Of a stretch of 64,000 nucleotides of DNA, positions 7,803 through 19,400 are shown piece by piece. Position 1 is the stretch's first letter, and every line of letters starts with the position of its first letter. The position numbers and the translations under genes were made by a program. Location of the stretch: positions 372,001 through 436,000 of the forward strand of contig NZ_JAYEER010000002.1 in NCBI RefSeq assembly GCF_034653355.1, written 5' to 3'. The notes under the pieces are model-generated. The model searched no databases. It saw only the letters and a list, made by a program, of their open reading frames with translations, and was not told where the DNA came from. This DNA comes from Nitrospirillum sp034653355. Its GTDB lineage: Bacteria; Pseudomonadota; Alphaproteobacteria; Azospirillales; Azospirillaceae.

Positions 7803-9680
7803 TCAGCCGGGCCTGACCCGGATGGACAGCAGCCGTTCCTCCAGCTCCTGGACGAAGCGATCGGTATCGCCCAGGGTGCGCCGCCAGGCCTCACCACCCG
7901 CCAGCGCGTCACGGAAAGCCTTGTATTCCTTGGGCTTGTTGCCCAGCTTAACCGCCAGCTTGACGTAATCGTCGACGCTGCCGGTCACGCCCTGGGGCAG
8001 GCCAACGGTACGCAGCAGGCTGCCCGCCATGCGCGAGGCGAAGGTCTTGCCCGAGAGCGTGACGATGGGCAGGCCCATGCGCAGAGCGTCGCTGGCCGTG
8101 GTGCCGGAGTTGTAGGGATAGGTATCCAGGAACACGTCGGCCAGCGGCAAGCGGGCCAGGTACTGCGCGGGGCTGGCCGGGCCGGCGAACAGCAACCGGT
8201 CGGGATCGATCCCCCGGACCCGCGCCCGGTCCTGCATGTTCCGCCGCGCCCAGGGCGTGCGGGCCAGCAGCCACAGCACGGAGTTGTCCACCCCGGCCAG
8301 GATGCGCATCCAGGCGTCGAAGACCTCTTCCGTGATCTTGTAGGTGTTGGAGAAGCAGGTGTAGACGAACTTGTCCGTCGGCAGGCCCACGCTTTCGCGC
8401 GTGGGCGACGGGTCCACCAGCGCCTTGCTGTCGTTCACCTGATAGCAGACGGGCATGTACAGGGGCTTGGGGTGGAAGTCGCCGGCCAGTTCCTTCGGCA
8501 CCACGAAATCGTCGACGATGGCGTAGTCCAGTTCCGGTATGGGCTGGGACCCGACGAAGCCGAGATAGGTGATCTGAACGGGCGCCGGCTTGCGCCGCAC
8601 GATACCGGGACGGGACCCGTCGGTCAGGCCGTTGAGGTCGACCAGGATGTCCAGCTCATGCTGGCGCATCAGTTCCGCCACCTGGTCGTCGCTCATCTCC
8701 ACGACGCGGAACCACTGGTCGAAGGCACCCAGGATGCGATGCCGCAGATAGCTGTTGTCGTCCAGGCCCATGTCATAGCCATAGACCTCGAACTTGGCCC
8801 GGTCGTGCTTCTCGATCAGCTCGACCATCAGCATGCTGACGGGGTGCAGATTGTAATCGGACGACAGGTAGCCGATGCGCACCTTGTCATGGCTGTAGCC
8901 CTGCGCCGGTGCCAGCCGCTCCGGTGTGCCGAAGCGGGAAATCCACTGTTCCACCCAGCGGTTGACCACCGCGTTCTCATCGAACAGGGACATGAGCGTC
9001 AGGCCGCCTGAACTGGCGACCATATCATCCTTGGTCAGGCCGGGGATGGGCAGGTAGACGGGCCAGGCGCACATCTTCAGGCGCAGATGTACCCAGTGGC
9101 TGATGGCGTCGGATTGCTTGGGCACGGTCAGCAGGCTACGATACAGCTCCCGCTCCGCCTCCTCGAACCGGCTCAGCCGTTCCAAAAGGCGGCCCCGCTG
9201 GTTCAGCAGGGTGGTGCGCATGTCGTCGGCCTGAATGGATCGGCGCCAAATCTCCAGCGCCTCATCATGCTTGCCCTGGCCTTCGGACATGAGGCCCAAG
9301 TTGATGGCGGCGATGAGGAAGTCGGACTTCAACGACAGGGCGGCATTGTAGGCCGCGCCGGCCGCCGCCGTGTCGCCCACGTTGGCCAGTTCCACGCCCA
9401 GGTTGAAATAGGCCGCGTGCCGCAAGGTGGCATCGGCCGGCACCTCATCCAGCCAAAGCTGGTACAGCGAGGCGGGCCGCATCCAAGGGGCGGCCTCCCG
9501 CGCCGCCTCGACCAAGCCAAGCAAGCCCGTGAAATCCAGCCGGCCCACCAGAAAACGAAATGCCGTTTCCTCGACCCCCGGCGGGATCTTCCATGCTCTG
9601 GCCGTCAGGTATTCGATAACGTCAGCGGTTTGCAGCGGTGCCTGATGTGTAATGGAAGCAGCAGAGGCCACGGTCGACAT
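7803..9680 (-). CDS. SPINDLY-type O-GlcNAc transferase-like protein (GT41) with N-terminal TPRs
   Basis: A 625-residue member of the OGT/SPINDLY family, which attaches a sugar from a nucleotide donor to Ser/Thr side chains. Residues ~80-230 hold TPR-like helices (AAYFNLGVELANVGDTAAAG; AAINLGLMSEGQGKHDEALE). The catalytic half shows the family landmarks in order: RIGYLSSDYNLHPVSMLM, ILVDLNGLTDGSRPGI followed by RRKPAPVQITYLGFVGS, VYTCFSNTYKITEEVFDAW, and FLDTYPYNSGTTASDALRMG followed by LPIVTLSGKTFASR. These match the GT-B donor-binding motifs of OGT homologues. No secretion signal, so it should act in the cytoplasm. It is the glycosyltransferase gene nearest to the giant Ser/Thr-rich repeat gene, which makes that protein a natural candidate acceptor (inference). 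Confidence 0.92.
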   Translation of the reverse strand: MSTVASAASITHQAPLQTADVIEYLTARAWKIPPGVEETAFRFLVGRLDFTGLLGLVEAAREAAPWMRPASLYQLWLDEVPADATLRHAAYFNLGVELANVGDTAAAGAAYNAALSLKSDFLIAAINLGLMSEGQGKHDEALEIWRRSIQADDMRTTLLNQRGRLLERLSRFEEAERELYRSLLTVPKQSDAISHWVHLRLKMCAWPVYLPIPGLTKDDMVASSGGLTLMSLFDENAVVNRWVEQWISRFGTPERLAPAQGYSHDKVRIGYLSSDYNLHPVSMLMVELIEKHDRAKFEVYGYDMGLDDNSYLRHRILGAFDQWFRVVEMSDDQVAELMRQHELDILVDLNGLTDGSRPGIVRRKPAPVQITYLGFVGSQPIPELDYAIVDDFVVPKELAGDFHPKPLYMPVCYQVNDSKALVDPSPTRESVGLPTDKFVYTCFSNTYKITEEVFDAWMRILAGVDNSVLWLLARTPWARRNMQDRARVRGIDPDRLLFAGPASPAQYLARLPLADVFLDTYPYNSGTTASDALRMGLPIVTLSGKTFASRMAGSLLRTVGLPQGVTGSVDDYVKLAVKLGNKPKEYKAFRDALAGGEAWRRTLGDTDRFVQELEERLLSIRVRPG

Positions 9681-9732
9681 TCCATGAATAAAGCGCCTCA
9701 GGACTTCTTAGTCCCTGAAATATCAAGCGGAA

Positions 9733-10293
9733 TCATAACACGATATTCACGGTGGAGCGATCCGCAACTTTAGCCTGCTCATCACCCGGCTGTGCCGTTT
9801 CAGCCGGGGGTACCGACGTTGGGGCGGATGCCACACCGGTGACAGGGGTTGTCGGGGTCTGCACGCCGCCATTCTGGGAGCCGGACGCCTGGGCGACGGC
9901 GGTTTGGGTCTGCACGACCTTGGCATAGGCCGTACTGCCCTGCAGCTGGCGCGAAGGCGACAGCCGGAAGGCGCCTTTGTCGGACTTTTCGTTCTTCGTC
10001 GTCACGTTGTCACCAACCCGAACCACCGGCCGCTGATATCCCGGCATCGCCGGCGATGCCTGTGCCGCCATATTATACGCCGCCACGCCCGACAGCATAC
10101 TCTGCTGAGAGATTCGAACGGCATCCGCCGGAGTGCTGCCTTGGGCTGCCCTGGACGGATCCGCCACGGCACCCGTCTTGGCCAGGGTTTTCTGGAAGTC
10201 GGTATCGCCCCGGCCGGCAGGCGTGATCTTGGTGAAGGCGGTCTTGCCGACCACCCCGCCTATCGGCCGCGATGATACCGGATCATTACCCAT
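9733..10293 (-). CDS. small Ala/Gln/Thr-rich hypothetical protein
   Basis: A 186-residue protein without recognised domain. Starting at the ATG at 10293 (MGNDPVSSRPIGGVV), with GGGG-rich sequence just upstream, it has a basic N-terminal half with scattered hydrophobics (SMLSGVAAYNMAAQASPAM) and a C-terminal half that is low complexity (AQASGSQNGGVQTPTTPV) ending in DRSTVNIVL. No signal peptide or membrane segment is visible. It is probably largely disordered. It lies between the giant repeat gene (separated by a terminator) and the GT41-like gene (53-base gap), so it could belong to the glycosylation block. The open frame extends upstream to 10368, but that part would overlap the terminator. 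Confidence 0.6.
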   Translation of the reverse strand: MGNDPVSSRPIGGVVGKTAFTKITPAGRGDTDFQKTLAKTGAVADPSRAAQGSTPADAVRISQQSMLSGVAAYNMAAQASPAMPGYQRPVVRVGDNVTTKNEKSDKGAFRLSPSRQLQGSTAYAKVVQTQTAVAQASGSQNGGVQTPTTPVTGVASAPTSVPPAETAQPGDEQAKVADRSTVNIVL

Positions 10294-10358
10294 AAACCCC
10301 AACCCCGCACGCGTCCCCACCCGTCGGGACCCATGCCTTGACCACACATACGGGGCCC

Positions 10359-10402
10359 TAAAAAGCACCGAGGATTGAGAGACTCAGCGCCCCTCAATCC
10401 TC
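10359..10402 (-). terminator. Rho-independent terminator after the giant repeat gene
   Basis: Minus-strand stem of 10 bp (gaggattgag / ctcaatcctc, positions 10393-10402 with 10370-10379), 13-base loop, then GGTGCTTTTTAG. It lies 75 bases beyond the stop of the giant gene, so that gene is likely a single transcription unit and the glycosylation genes have their own promoter or depend on read-through. Confidence 0.75.
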
Positions 10403-10477
10403 TGGCACCCGCCCCTGAACGGACCGGAGAGGCTGCCCCGCATCCCCTGTCCGAACCGTCACGCCATTGCTACGCCC

Positions 10478-13400
10478 TTACCCCGTCAGACCCGTCAGCC
10501 AGGCGTTGACCTGGTCGGTGCTGAACGCGTGGACCTGGGCCGAGGTGAACACGCTGGCCTGGGCGGTCGTCAGGTTCGACAGCTGGTCGGTGGTCAACCC
10601 GGAAATCTGGGCCGTCGTCAGGTTCGTCACCTGGCTGGTCGTGAACTCCCGGATGTCGGCCGTCGTCAGCGCGCTGATCTGGTCCGTCGTCAGCGATTGG
10701 ACCTGGGCGCTGCTGAGGGCTGCGACCTGGTTGCTGCTCAAGGCCGACAGGTTGCTGGTCGTCAGGCCGGCCACCTGGCTGGTCGTCAGCGCCTGGACCT
10801 GCGCGCTGTTCAGCGCACGGACGTCCGTGGTGCTCAAGGCCCCCAACTGGTCGGTCGACAGCGCCTTAACCTGCGCGCTGTTCAGGCCGACCACCTGGCT
10901 GCTGGCCAGGGCAGACAGCTGATCCGTGGTCAGCGCCTGGACCTGCGTCGTCGTCAGCCTGGTCACCTGGGCGCTGCTGAGGGCGTTCAGGTTATCCGTG
11001 CTGAGCGTCGAGACCTGCGCGGTGGTCAGGGCTGAAACCTGGGCCGTCGTCAGCGCCCGCACGTCCGCCGTGCTGAGGCTGTTCAGCTGATCGGAGGTCA
11101 GGGCCTGGACCAGAGTGCTGGTCAGGCTGGCCACCTGCGAGGTGCTGAGCGCCGTCACCGTGCTGGTGCTGAGCGTCGACACCTGCGCCGTCGTCAACTG
11201 GCCGATCTGGGCGGTCGTGAACTCCCGGACATCGGCGGTGGACAGGGCGTTCAGCTGGGTGCTGGTCAGCGACTGGATCTGGGCGCTGGTCAGAGCCTGG
11301 ACTTGGTTGCTGGTCAGCGCCGACAGGTTGTCACTGTTGAGGCCGGAAAGCTGGGCCGACGACAGCGCCTGGACCTGGGTGCTGCTCAGCTTCGTCACCG
11401 TCGCGGTGGACAGGGCGTTCAGCTGGTCGGAGTTCAGCGCCTTCACCTGGGCCGTCGACAGGCCGGTGATCTGCGCCGTTCCCAGCGCCGACACCTGGTC
11501 GGTGGTCAGGGCGCCCACTTGGGCGGTTGTCAGACCGGCTTCCTGCGTCGTCGACAGCGCCGCCACGTTGGTGGTGCTGAGGGCCGACAGCTGGGCCGTT
11601 GTCAACTGGCCGACCTGGGTGCTGCTGAGCTCACGCAGGTCCGCGGTGGTCAGGGCGTTCAGCTGATCCGTGGTCAGGGCCTGGATCTGGCTGCTGGACA
11701 GCTTGGCCACCTGGGCGCTGGACAGCGCGTTCAGGTTGGTGGTGCTGAGACCCGCCACCTGGCTGGTCGTCAGCGCACTCACCTGGTTCGGCGTCAAGGC
11801 CTGGGCGTCCGCCGTGCTGAGGCTGTTCAGCTGATCGCTGCTCAGCGACTGGACTTCAGTCGTGGTCAGCGATGCCGTCTGGGCCGTCGTCAGGGCGCCC
11901 ACGTTGGTGGTGCTAAGGGTCGACAGCTGTGCCGTGGTCAGCTGACCGATCTGGGCCGTCGTCAGTTCCTGGACGTCCGCCGTGGTCAGGCTGTTCAGCT
12001 GATCCGTGGTCAGGGCTTGGATCTGGCTGCTGGACAGCTTGGACACCTGGGCACTGCTGAGGGCGTTCAGATTATCACTGGCGAGCGTCGAGACCTGGGC
12101 CGTCGTCAGCTGGCTGACCTGAGCCGTCGTGAACTCCCGGATGTCGGAGGTCGTCAGGCTGTTCAGCTGGCTGCTGGTTAGGGCCTGGACCAGCGTGCTG
12201 GTCAGGCTGGACACCTGGGCGCTGTTCAGGGCGCTCAGATTGGCGCTGCTGAGGCCGGAAATCTGGGCCGTCGTCAGCGCCTGAACCTGGGCCGTCGTCA
12301 GCTTCTGCACCGTGTCGGTGGACAGGGCGTTCAGCTGGTCGGTCGTCAGGGCCTTCACCTGGCTGGTCGACAGGCCGCTGACCTGGGCCGTTCCCAGCGC
12401 CGCCACCTGGTCAGTGGTCAGCGCCTGGACCTGGGCCGTCGTCAGGCCGGCTTCCTGCGTCGTCGTCAGCGCCGCCACGTTGGTGGTGCTGAGGGCCGAC
12501 AGCTGGGCCGTCGTCAACTGGCCAACCTGGGTGCTGGACAGTTCCCGGACGTCCGACGTGGACAGGCCGTTCAGCTGATCCGTGGTCAGGGCTTGGATCT
12601 GGCTGCTGGACAACTTGGCCACCTGGGCGCTGGACAGCGCGCTCAGATTACTGGTCGTCAGGCCGGCCACCTGGCTGGTGGTCAGCGCGCCGATCTGCGC
12701 CGTCGTCAGGGCACGGGTATCCGCCGTGCTGAGGGCTGCCAGCTGGTCGGTCGACAGCGACTGCACATCCGTCGTCGTCAGGCTGGCAACCTGCGCCGTC
12801 GTCAGCGCGGACACCGTGTCGGTGCTGAGCGTCGACACCTGGGCCGTGGTCAACGCACCGATCTGGGCCGTCGTCAGCTCACGAACGTCGGACGAGGTCA
12901 GGCTGTTCAGCTGATCCGACGTCAGCGACCTAACCTGGGCGCTGGTCAGTGCGGCAGTCTGGCTGCTGCTGAGCGCGTTCAGGTTGTCACTGCCCAGGGT
13001 GGAGACCTGCGCCGTCGTCAGCTGCCCGATCTGGGCCGTCGTCAGTTCCTGCACATCCGCCGTGGTCAGGCTGTTCAGCTGCGTGCTGGTCAGCGACTGG
13101 ACCTGCGCGCTGGTCAGCTTGGACACCTGGGCGCTGTTGAGCGCGTTCAGGTTGTCGCTGCCCAGGGTGGAGACCTGGGCCGTCGTCAGCTGGCTAATCT
13201 GCGCCGTCGTCAGTTCCTGCACATCCGCCGTGGTCAGGCTGTTCAACTGGCTGCTGGTCAGCGACTGAACCTGGGCGCTGTTCAGGCTGGACACCTGGCT
13301 GCTGGTCAGCGCGTTCAGGTTATCGCTGGTCAGGCCCGAGACCTGGGCCGTCGTCAGCGCCTGCACCTGCTGCGTCGTCAGCTTCTGCACCGTGGCCGTG

Positions 13401-16400
13401 CCCAGCGCGCCCAACTGATCGGTCGTCAGCGCCTTCACCTGGCTGGTGGTGAGGCCGCTGACCTGGGCCGTGCCCAGCGCCGACACTTGGCTGGTGGTCA
13501 GCGACTGCACCTGGGCCGTCGTCAGGCCCGCCACCTGGCTGGAGCTCAAGGCGTTCAGCTGGTCGGTGCCCAGTTCGGACAGCTGCGTGGTGGTCAGCTG
13601 GCCGATCTGGGTGCTGCTGAGTTCACGCACGTCGGCCGTGGTCAGGCCGTTCAGCTGATCCGTGGTCAGCGACTGGATCTGGCTGCTGGACAACTTGGCC
13701 ACCTGGGCGCTGGACAGCGCGTTCAGGTTGCTGGTCGTCAGGCCGGCCACCTGGCTGGTGGTCAGCGCGCCGATCTGCGCCGTCGTCAGGGCACGGGCGT
13801 CCGCCGTGCTGAGGGCGGCCAGCTGGTCGGTCGACAGCGACTGCACATCCGTCGTCGACAGGCTGGCGACCTGCGCCGTCGTCAGCGCGGACACCGTGTC
13901 GGTGCTGAGGTTCGACACCTGGGCCGTCGTCAGCTGCCCGATCTGGGCCGTCGTCAGTTCCTGCACATCCGCCGAGGTCAGGCTGTTCAGCTGCGTGCTG
14001 GTCAGCGACTGGACCTGGGCGCTGGTCAGCTTGGACACCTGGGCGCTGGTCAGCGCGTTCAGGTTGTCGCTGCTAAGGTTGGAGACCTGCGCCGTCGTCA
14101 GCTGGCTGACCTGAGCCGTCGTGAACTCCCGGATGTCGGAGGTCGTCAGGCTGTTCAGCTGGCTGCTGGTCAGGGCCTGGACCAGCGTGCTGGTCAGGCT
14201 GGACACCTGGGCGCTGTTCAGGGCGCTCAGATTGGCACTGCTGAGGCCGGAAATCTGGGCCGTCGTCAGCTGGCTGACCTGCTGCGTCGTCAGCTTCTGC
14301 ACCGTGTCGGTGGTCAGGGCGTTCAGCTGGTCGGTCGTCAGGGCCTTCACCTGGCTGGTCGACAGACTGGTCACCTGCGCGGTGGTTAGGGCAGCGGCCT
14401 GGTCGGTGGTGAGCGACTGGACCTGGGCCGTCGTCAGGCCGGCGACCTGGGTGGAGCTGAGTGCCTGCAGGTTGGTGGTGCCCAGCGTCGACAGCTGGGC
14501 CGTCGTCAACTGGCCAACCTGGGTGCTGGACAGTTCCCGGACGTCCGACGTGGACAGGCCGTTCAGCTGATCCGTGGTCAGGGCTTGGATCTGGCTGCTG
14601 GACAACTTGGCCACCTGGGCGCTGGACAGCGCGCTCAGATTACTGGTCGTCAGGCCGGCCACCTGGCTGGTGGTCAGCGCGCCGATCTGCGCCGTCGTCA
14701 GGGCACGGGTATCCGCCGTGCTGAGCGCGGCCAGCTGGTCGGTCGACAGCGACTGCACATCCGTCGTCGTCAGGCTGGCGACCTGCGCCGTCGTCAGCGC
14801 GGACACCGTGTCGGTGCTGAGCGTCGACACCTGGGCCGTGGTCAACGCACCGATCTGGGCCGTCGTCAGCTCACGAACGTCGGACGAGGTCAGGCTGTTC
14901 AGCTGATCCGACGTCAGCGACCTAACCTCGGCGCTGGTCAGTGCGGCAGTCTGGCTGCTGCTGAGCGCGTTCAGGTTGTCACTGCCCAGGGTGGAGACCT
15001 GCGCCGTCGTCAGCTGGCTGATCTGCGCCGTCGTCAGTTCCTGCACATCCGCCGTGGTCAGGCTGTTCAGCTGCGTGCTGGTCAGCGACTGGACCTGCGC
15101 GCTGGTCAGCTTGGACACCTGGGCGCTGGTCAGCGCGTTCAGGTTGTCGCTGCCCAGGGTGGAGACCTGGGCCGTCGTCAGCTGGCTGACCTGCGCCGTC
15201 GTCAGTTCTTGCACGTCCGCCGTGGTCAGGCTGTTCAACTGGCTGCTGGTCAGCGACTGAACCTGGGCGCTGTTCAGGCTGGACACTTGGCTGCTGGTCA
15301 GCGCGTTCAGGTTATCGCTGGTCAGGCCCGAGACCTGGGCAGTCGTCAGCGCCTGCACCTGCTGCGTCGTCAGCTTCTGCACCGTGGCCGTGCCCAGCGC
15401 GCCCAACTGATCGGTCGTCAGCGCCTTCACCTGGCTGGTGGTGAGGCCGCTGACCTGGGCCGTGCCCAGCGCCGACACCTGGCTGGTGGTCAGCGACTGC
15501 ACCTGGGCCGTCGTCAGGCCCGCCACCTGGCTGGAGCTCAAGGCGTTCAGCTGGTCGGTGCCCAGTTCGGACAGCTGCGTGGTGGTCAGCTGGCCGATCT
15601 GGGTGCTGCTGAGCTCACGCACGTCGGCCGTGGTCAGGCCGTTCAGCTGATCCGTGGTCAGCGCCTGGATCTGGCTGCTGGACAACTTGGCCACCTGGGC
15701 GCTGGACAGCGCGCTCAGATTACTGGTCGTCAGGCCGGCCACCTGGCTGGTGGTCAGCGCGCCGATCTGCGCCGTCGTCAGGGCACGGGTATCCGCCGTG
15801 CTGAGGGCTGCCAGCTGGTCGGTCGACAGCGACTGCACATCCGTCGTCGACAGGCTGGCGACCTGCGCCGTCGTCAGCGCGGACACCGTGTCGGTGCTGA
15901 GCGTCGACACCTGGGCGGTGGTCAGCTGGCTGATCTGCGCCGTCGTCAGTTCTTGCACGTCCGCCGTGGTCAGGCTGTTCAACTGGCTGCTGGTCAGCGA
16001 CTGAACCTGGGCGCTGTTCAGACTGGACACTTGGCTGCTGGTCAGCGCGTTCAGGTTATCGCTGGTCAGGCCCGAGACCTGGGCCGTCGTCAGCGCCTGC
16101 ACCTGCTGCGTCGTCAGCTTCTGCACCGTGGCCGTGCCCAGCGCGCCCAACTGATCGGTCGTCAGCGCCTTCACCTGGCTGGTGGTGAGGCTGCTGACCT
16201 GGGCCGTACCCAGCGCCGACACCTGGCTGGTGGTCAGCGACTGCACCTGGGCCGTCGTCAAGCCCGCCACCTGGCCGGCGCTGAGGGCGTTCAGCTGATC
16301 GGTGCCCAGTTCGGATAGCTGCGTGGTGGTCAGCTGGCCGATCTGGGTGCTGCTGAGTTCACGCACGTCGGCCGTGGTCAGGCCGTTCAGCTGATCCGTG

Positions 16401-19400
16401 GTCAGGGCCTGGATCTGGCTGCTGGACAACTTGGCGACCTGGGCGCTGGACAGCGCGTTCAGGTTGCTGGTCGTCAGGCCGGCCACCTGGCTGGTGGTCA
16501 GCGCGCCGATCTGAGCCGTCGTTAGGGCACGGGCGTCCGCCGTGCTGAGCGAGGCCAGCTGATCGGTCGACAAGGACTGCACGTCGGTCGTCGACAGGCT
16601 GGCGACCTGCGCCGTCGTCAGCGCGGACACCGTGTCGGTGCTGAGGTTCGACACCTGGGCCGTCGTCAGCTGCCCGATCTGGGCCGTCGTCAGTTCCTGC
16701 ACATCCGCCGAGGTCAGGCTGTTCAGCTGCGTGCTGGTCAGCGACTGGACCTGGGCGCTGGAGAGCTTGGACACCTGGGCGCTGGTCAGCGCGTTCAGGT
16801 TGTCGCTGCTAAGGTTGGAGACCTGCGCCGTCGTCAGCTGGCTGACCTGAGCCGTCGTGAATTCCCGGATGTCGGAGGTCGTCAGGCTGTTCAGCTGAGC
16901 GGTCGTCAGCGACTGGACCTGGGCGCTGGACAGCGCGGCCACCTGGGTGGAACTCAGGGCGCTCAAGTTGTCGCTGCTGAGGCCGGAAACCTGGGCCGTC
17001 GTCAGGGCCTGGACCTGCGCCGTCGTCAGCTTGGCCACCGTGGCGGTGGCGAGCGCGCTCAGCTGGTCGGTCGACAGGGCCTTGACCTGCGTGGCGGACA
17101 GGCTGGTCACCTGCGCGGTGGTCAGGGCCGCGGCCTGGTCGGTGGTGAGCGACTGGACTTGGGCCGTCGTCAGACCGGCGACCTGGGTGGAGCTGAGAGC
17201 CTGCAGATTGGTGGTGCCCAGCGCCGACAGTTGGGCCGTCGTCAACTGGCCGATCTGGGCGCTGCTGAGTTCACCCACGTCGGCCGTGGTCAGGCTGTTC
17301 AGCTGATCCGTGGTCAGGGCCTGGATCTGGCTGCTGGACAACTTGGCCACCTGCGCGCTGCTCAGCGCGTTCAGGTTGGCGCTGGTGAGCCCGGAAATCT
17401 GGCTGGTGGTCAGCGCGCCGATCTGCGCCGTCGTCAGCGCCCGGGCGTCCGCCGTGCTGAGCGCGGCCAGCTGGTCGGTCGACAAGGACTGCACGTCCGC
17501 CGTCGACAGGTTGGCGACCTGCGCCGTCGTCAGCGCGGACACCGTGTCGGTGCTGAGGTTCGACACCTGGGCCGTCGTCAGCTGCCCGATCTGGGCCGTC
17601 GTCAGTTCCTGCACGTCCGCCGAGGTCAGGCTGTTCAGCTGCGTGCTGGTCAGCGACTGAACCTGGGCGCTGGTCAGCTTGGACACCTGGGCGCTGCTGA
17701 GCGCGTTCAGGTTGTCGCTGCCCAGGGTGGAAACCTGGGCCGTCGTCAGCTGGCTGATCTGCGCCGTCGTCAGCTCACGAACGTCCGAGGTCGTCAGGCT
17801 GTTCAACTGGCTGCTGGTCAGCGACTGAACCTGGGCGTTGCTCAGGCTGGCAATCTGGGTGGAGTTCAGGGCCGACAGGTTGTCCGTGGTCAGGCCGGAG
17901 ACCTGGGCCGTCGTCAGCGCCTGCACCTGCGCCGTCGTCAGCTTCTGCACCGTGGTCGTGGACAAAGCGCCCAACTGGTCGGTGGACAGGGCCTTCACCT
18001 GGGCCGTCGTCAGGCTGCTGACCTGGGCCGTTCCCAGCGCCGACACCTGGTCGGTGGTCAGCGACTGCACCTGCGCCGTCGTCAAGCCCGCCACCTGGCC
18101 GGCGCTGAGGGCGTTCAGCTGATCGGTGCCCAGTTCGGATAGCTGCGTGGTGGTCAGCTGGCCGATCTGGGCGCTGCTGAGTTCACGCACGTCAGCCGTG
18201 GTCAGGCTGTTCAGCTGATCCGTGGTCAGGGCCTGAAGCTGGCTGCTGGACAGCTTAGCCACCTGCGCGCTGCTCAGCGCGTTCAGGTTGCTGGTGCTGA
18301 GGGTCGACACCTGCGCCGTGGTCAGCGCGCCCACTTGGTTGGCGGTCAGCGCCTGCACGTCGGCCGTGCTCAGGGAATTCAGCTGGTCGCTGGTCAGCGA
18401 CTGAACCTGGGACGTGGTCAGACCGGCCGCCTGGCCGGTGCTGAGCGCCGAAACGACCCCGGTGCTGAGGGCGGAAACTTGCGACGTGGTCAGCTGGCTG
18501 ACCTGAGCGGTCGTGAATTCACGAATGTCGGACGAGGACAGGCCATTCAGCTGGCTGCTGGTTAGCGACTGAACCTGGGCGCTGGACAGCGCGGCCACCT
18601 GGCTGGAGCTCAGCGCCGACAGATTGTCCGTGGTCAGACCGGAGACCTGCGCCGTCGTCAGGGCCTGGACCTGGGCGCTGGTCAGCTTCTGCACCGTGGC
18701 CGTGGCGAGCGCTCCCAGCTGGTCGGTGGTCAGCGCCTTCACCTGGGACGAGGTCAGACTGGTCACCTGGTTGGTGGTCAGCGCCGCGGCCTGGTCGGTC
18801 GTCAGGGTGCTGACCTGGGCCGTGCTGAGGCCCGCCACTTGGGTGGAGCTGAGTGCCTGCAGGTTGGTGGTGCCCAGGGCCGATGTCTGCGCCGTCGTAA
18901 GCTGGCCCACCTGGGCCGCACTCAACTCACGCACGTCGGCCGTGGTCAGGGTGTTCAGCTGGTCGGTGGTCAGCGCCTGGACCTGGCTGCTGGACAGCTT
19001 GGCCACCTGGCCGCTGGTCAGCGCGTTCAGGTTGGTGCTGCTGAGGCCGGCGATCTGGCTGGTGGTCAGCGCACCCACTTGGTTCAGGCTGAGCGCCTGC
19101 ACGTCCGCGGTGGACAGCGCGTTCAGCTGATCCGTGGTCAGCGACTGAATCTGAGACGTCGTCAGGCCGGCCACCTGGGAGGTGGTCAGCGCGGACACAT
19201 TGGTGGTGCCGATGGAGGACAGCTGGGCGGTGGTCAGTTGGCCCAGCTGGGCGGAACTCAGCTCACGCACATCGGAAGTGGTCAGGCTGTTCAACTGGTC
19301 GCTGGTCAGCGCCTGGACCTGGGCGCTGGAGAGCTTGGCCACCTGGGCGCTGCTCAGCGCGTTCAGGTTGTCGCTGCTGAGCCCGGAAATCTGGCCGGCG

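Noticed and set aside
4959..9011. 1350-residue open frame on the plus strand
   Set aside because: Antisense of the glycosyltransferase and GT41 genes; His/Gln/Arg/Gly-rich composition typical of GC-rich shadow frames and no domain.
12593..16318. Long rightward open frames with LGRRQ/LDLAAGQ-type repeats opposite the giant gene
   Set aside because: They are the antisense shadow of the 24-bp coding repeats, which lack stop codons in some frames. The minus-strand frame is continuous for 9.5 kb, has a good ribosome site and a hydrophobic pattern; the plus-strand frames are broken into pieces with poor starts.
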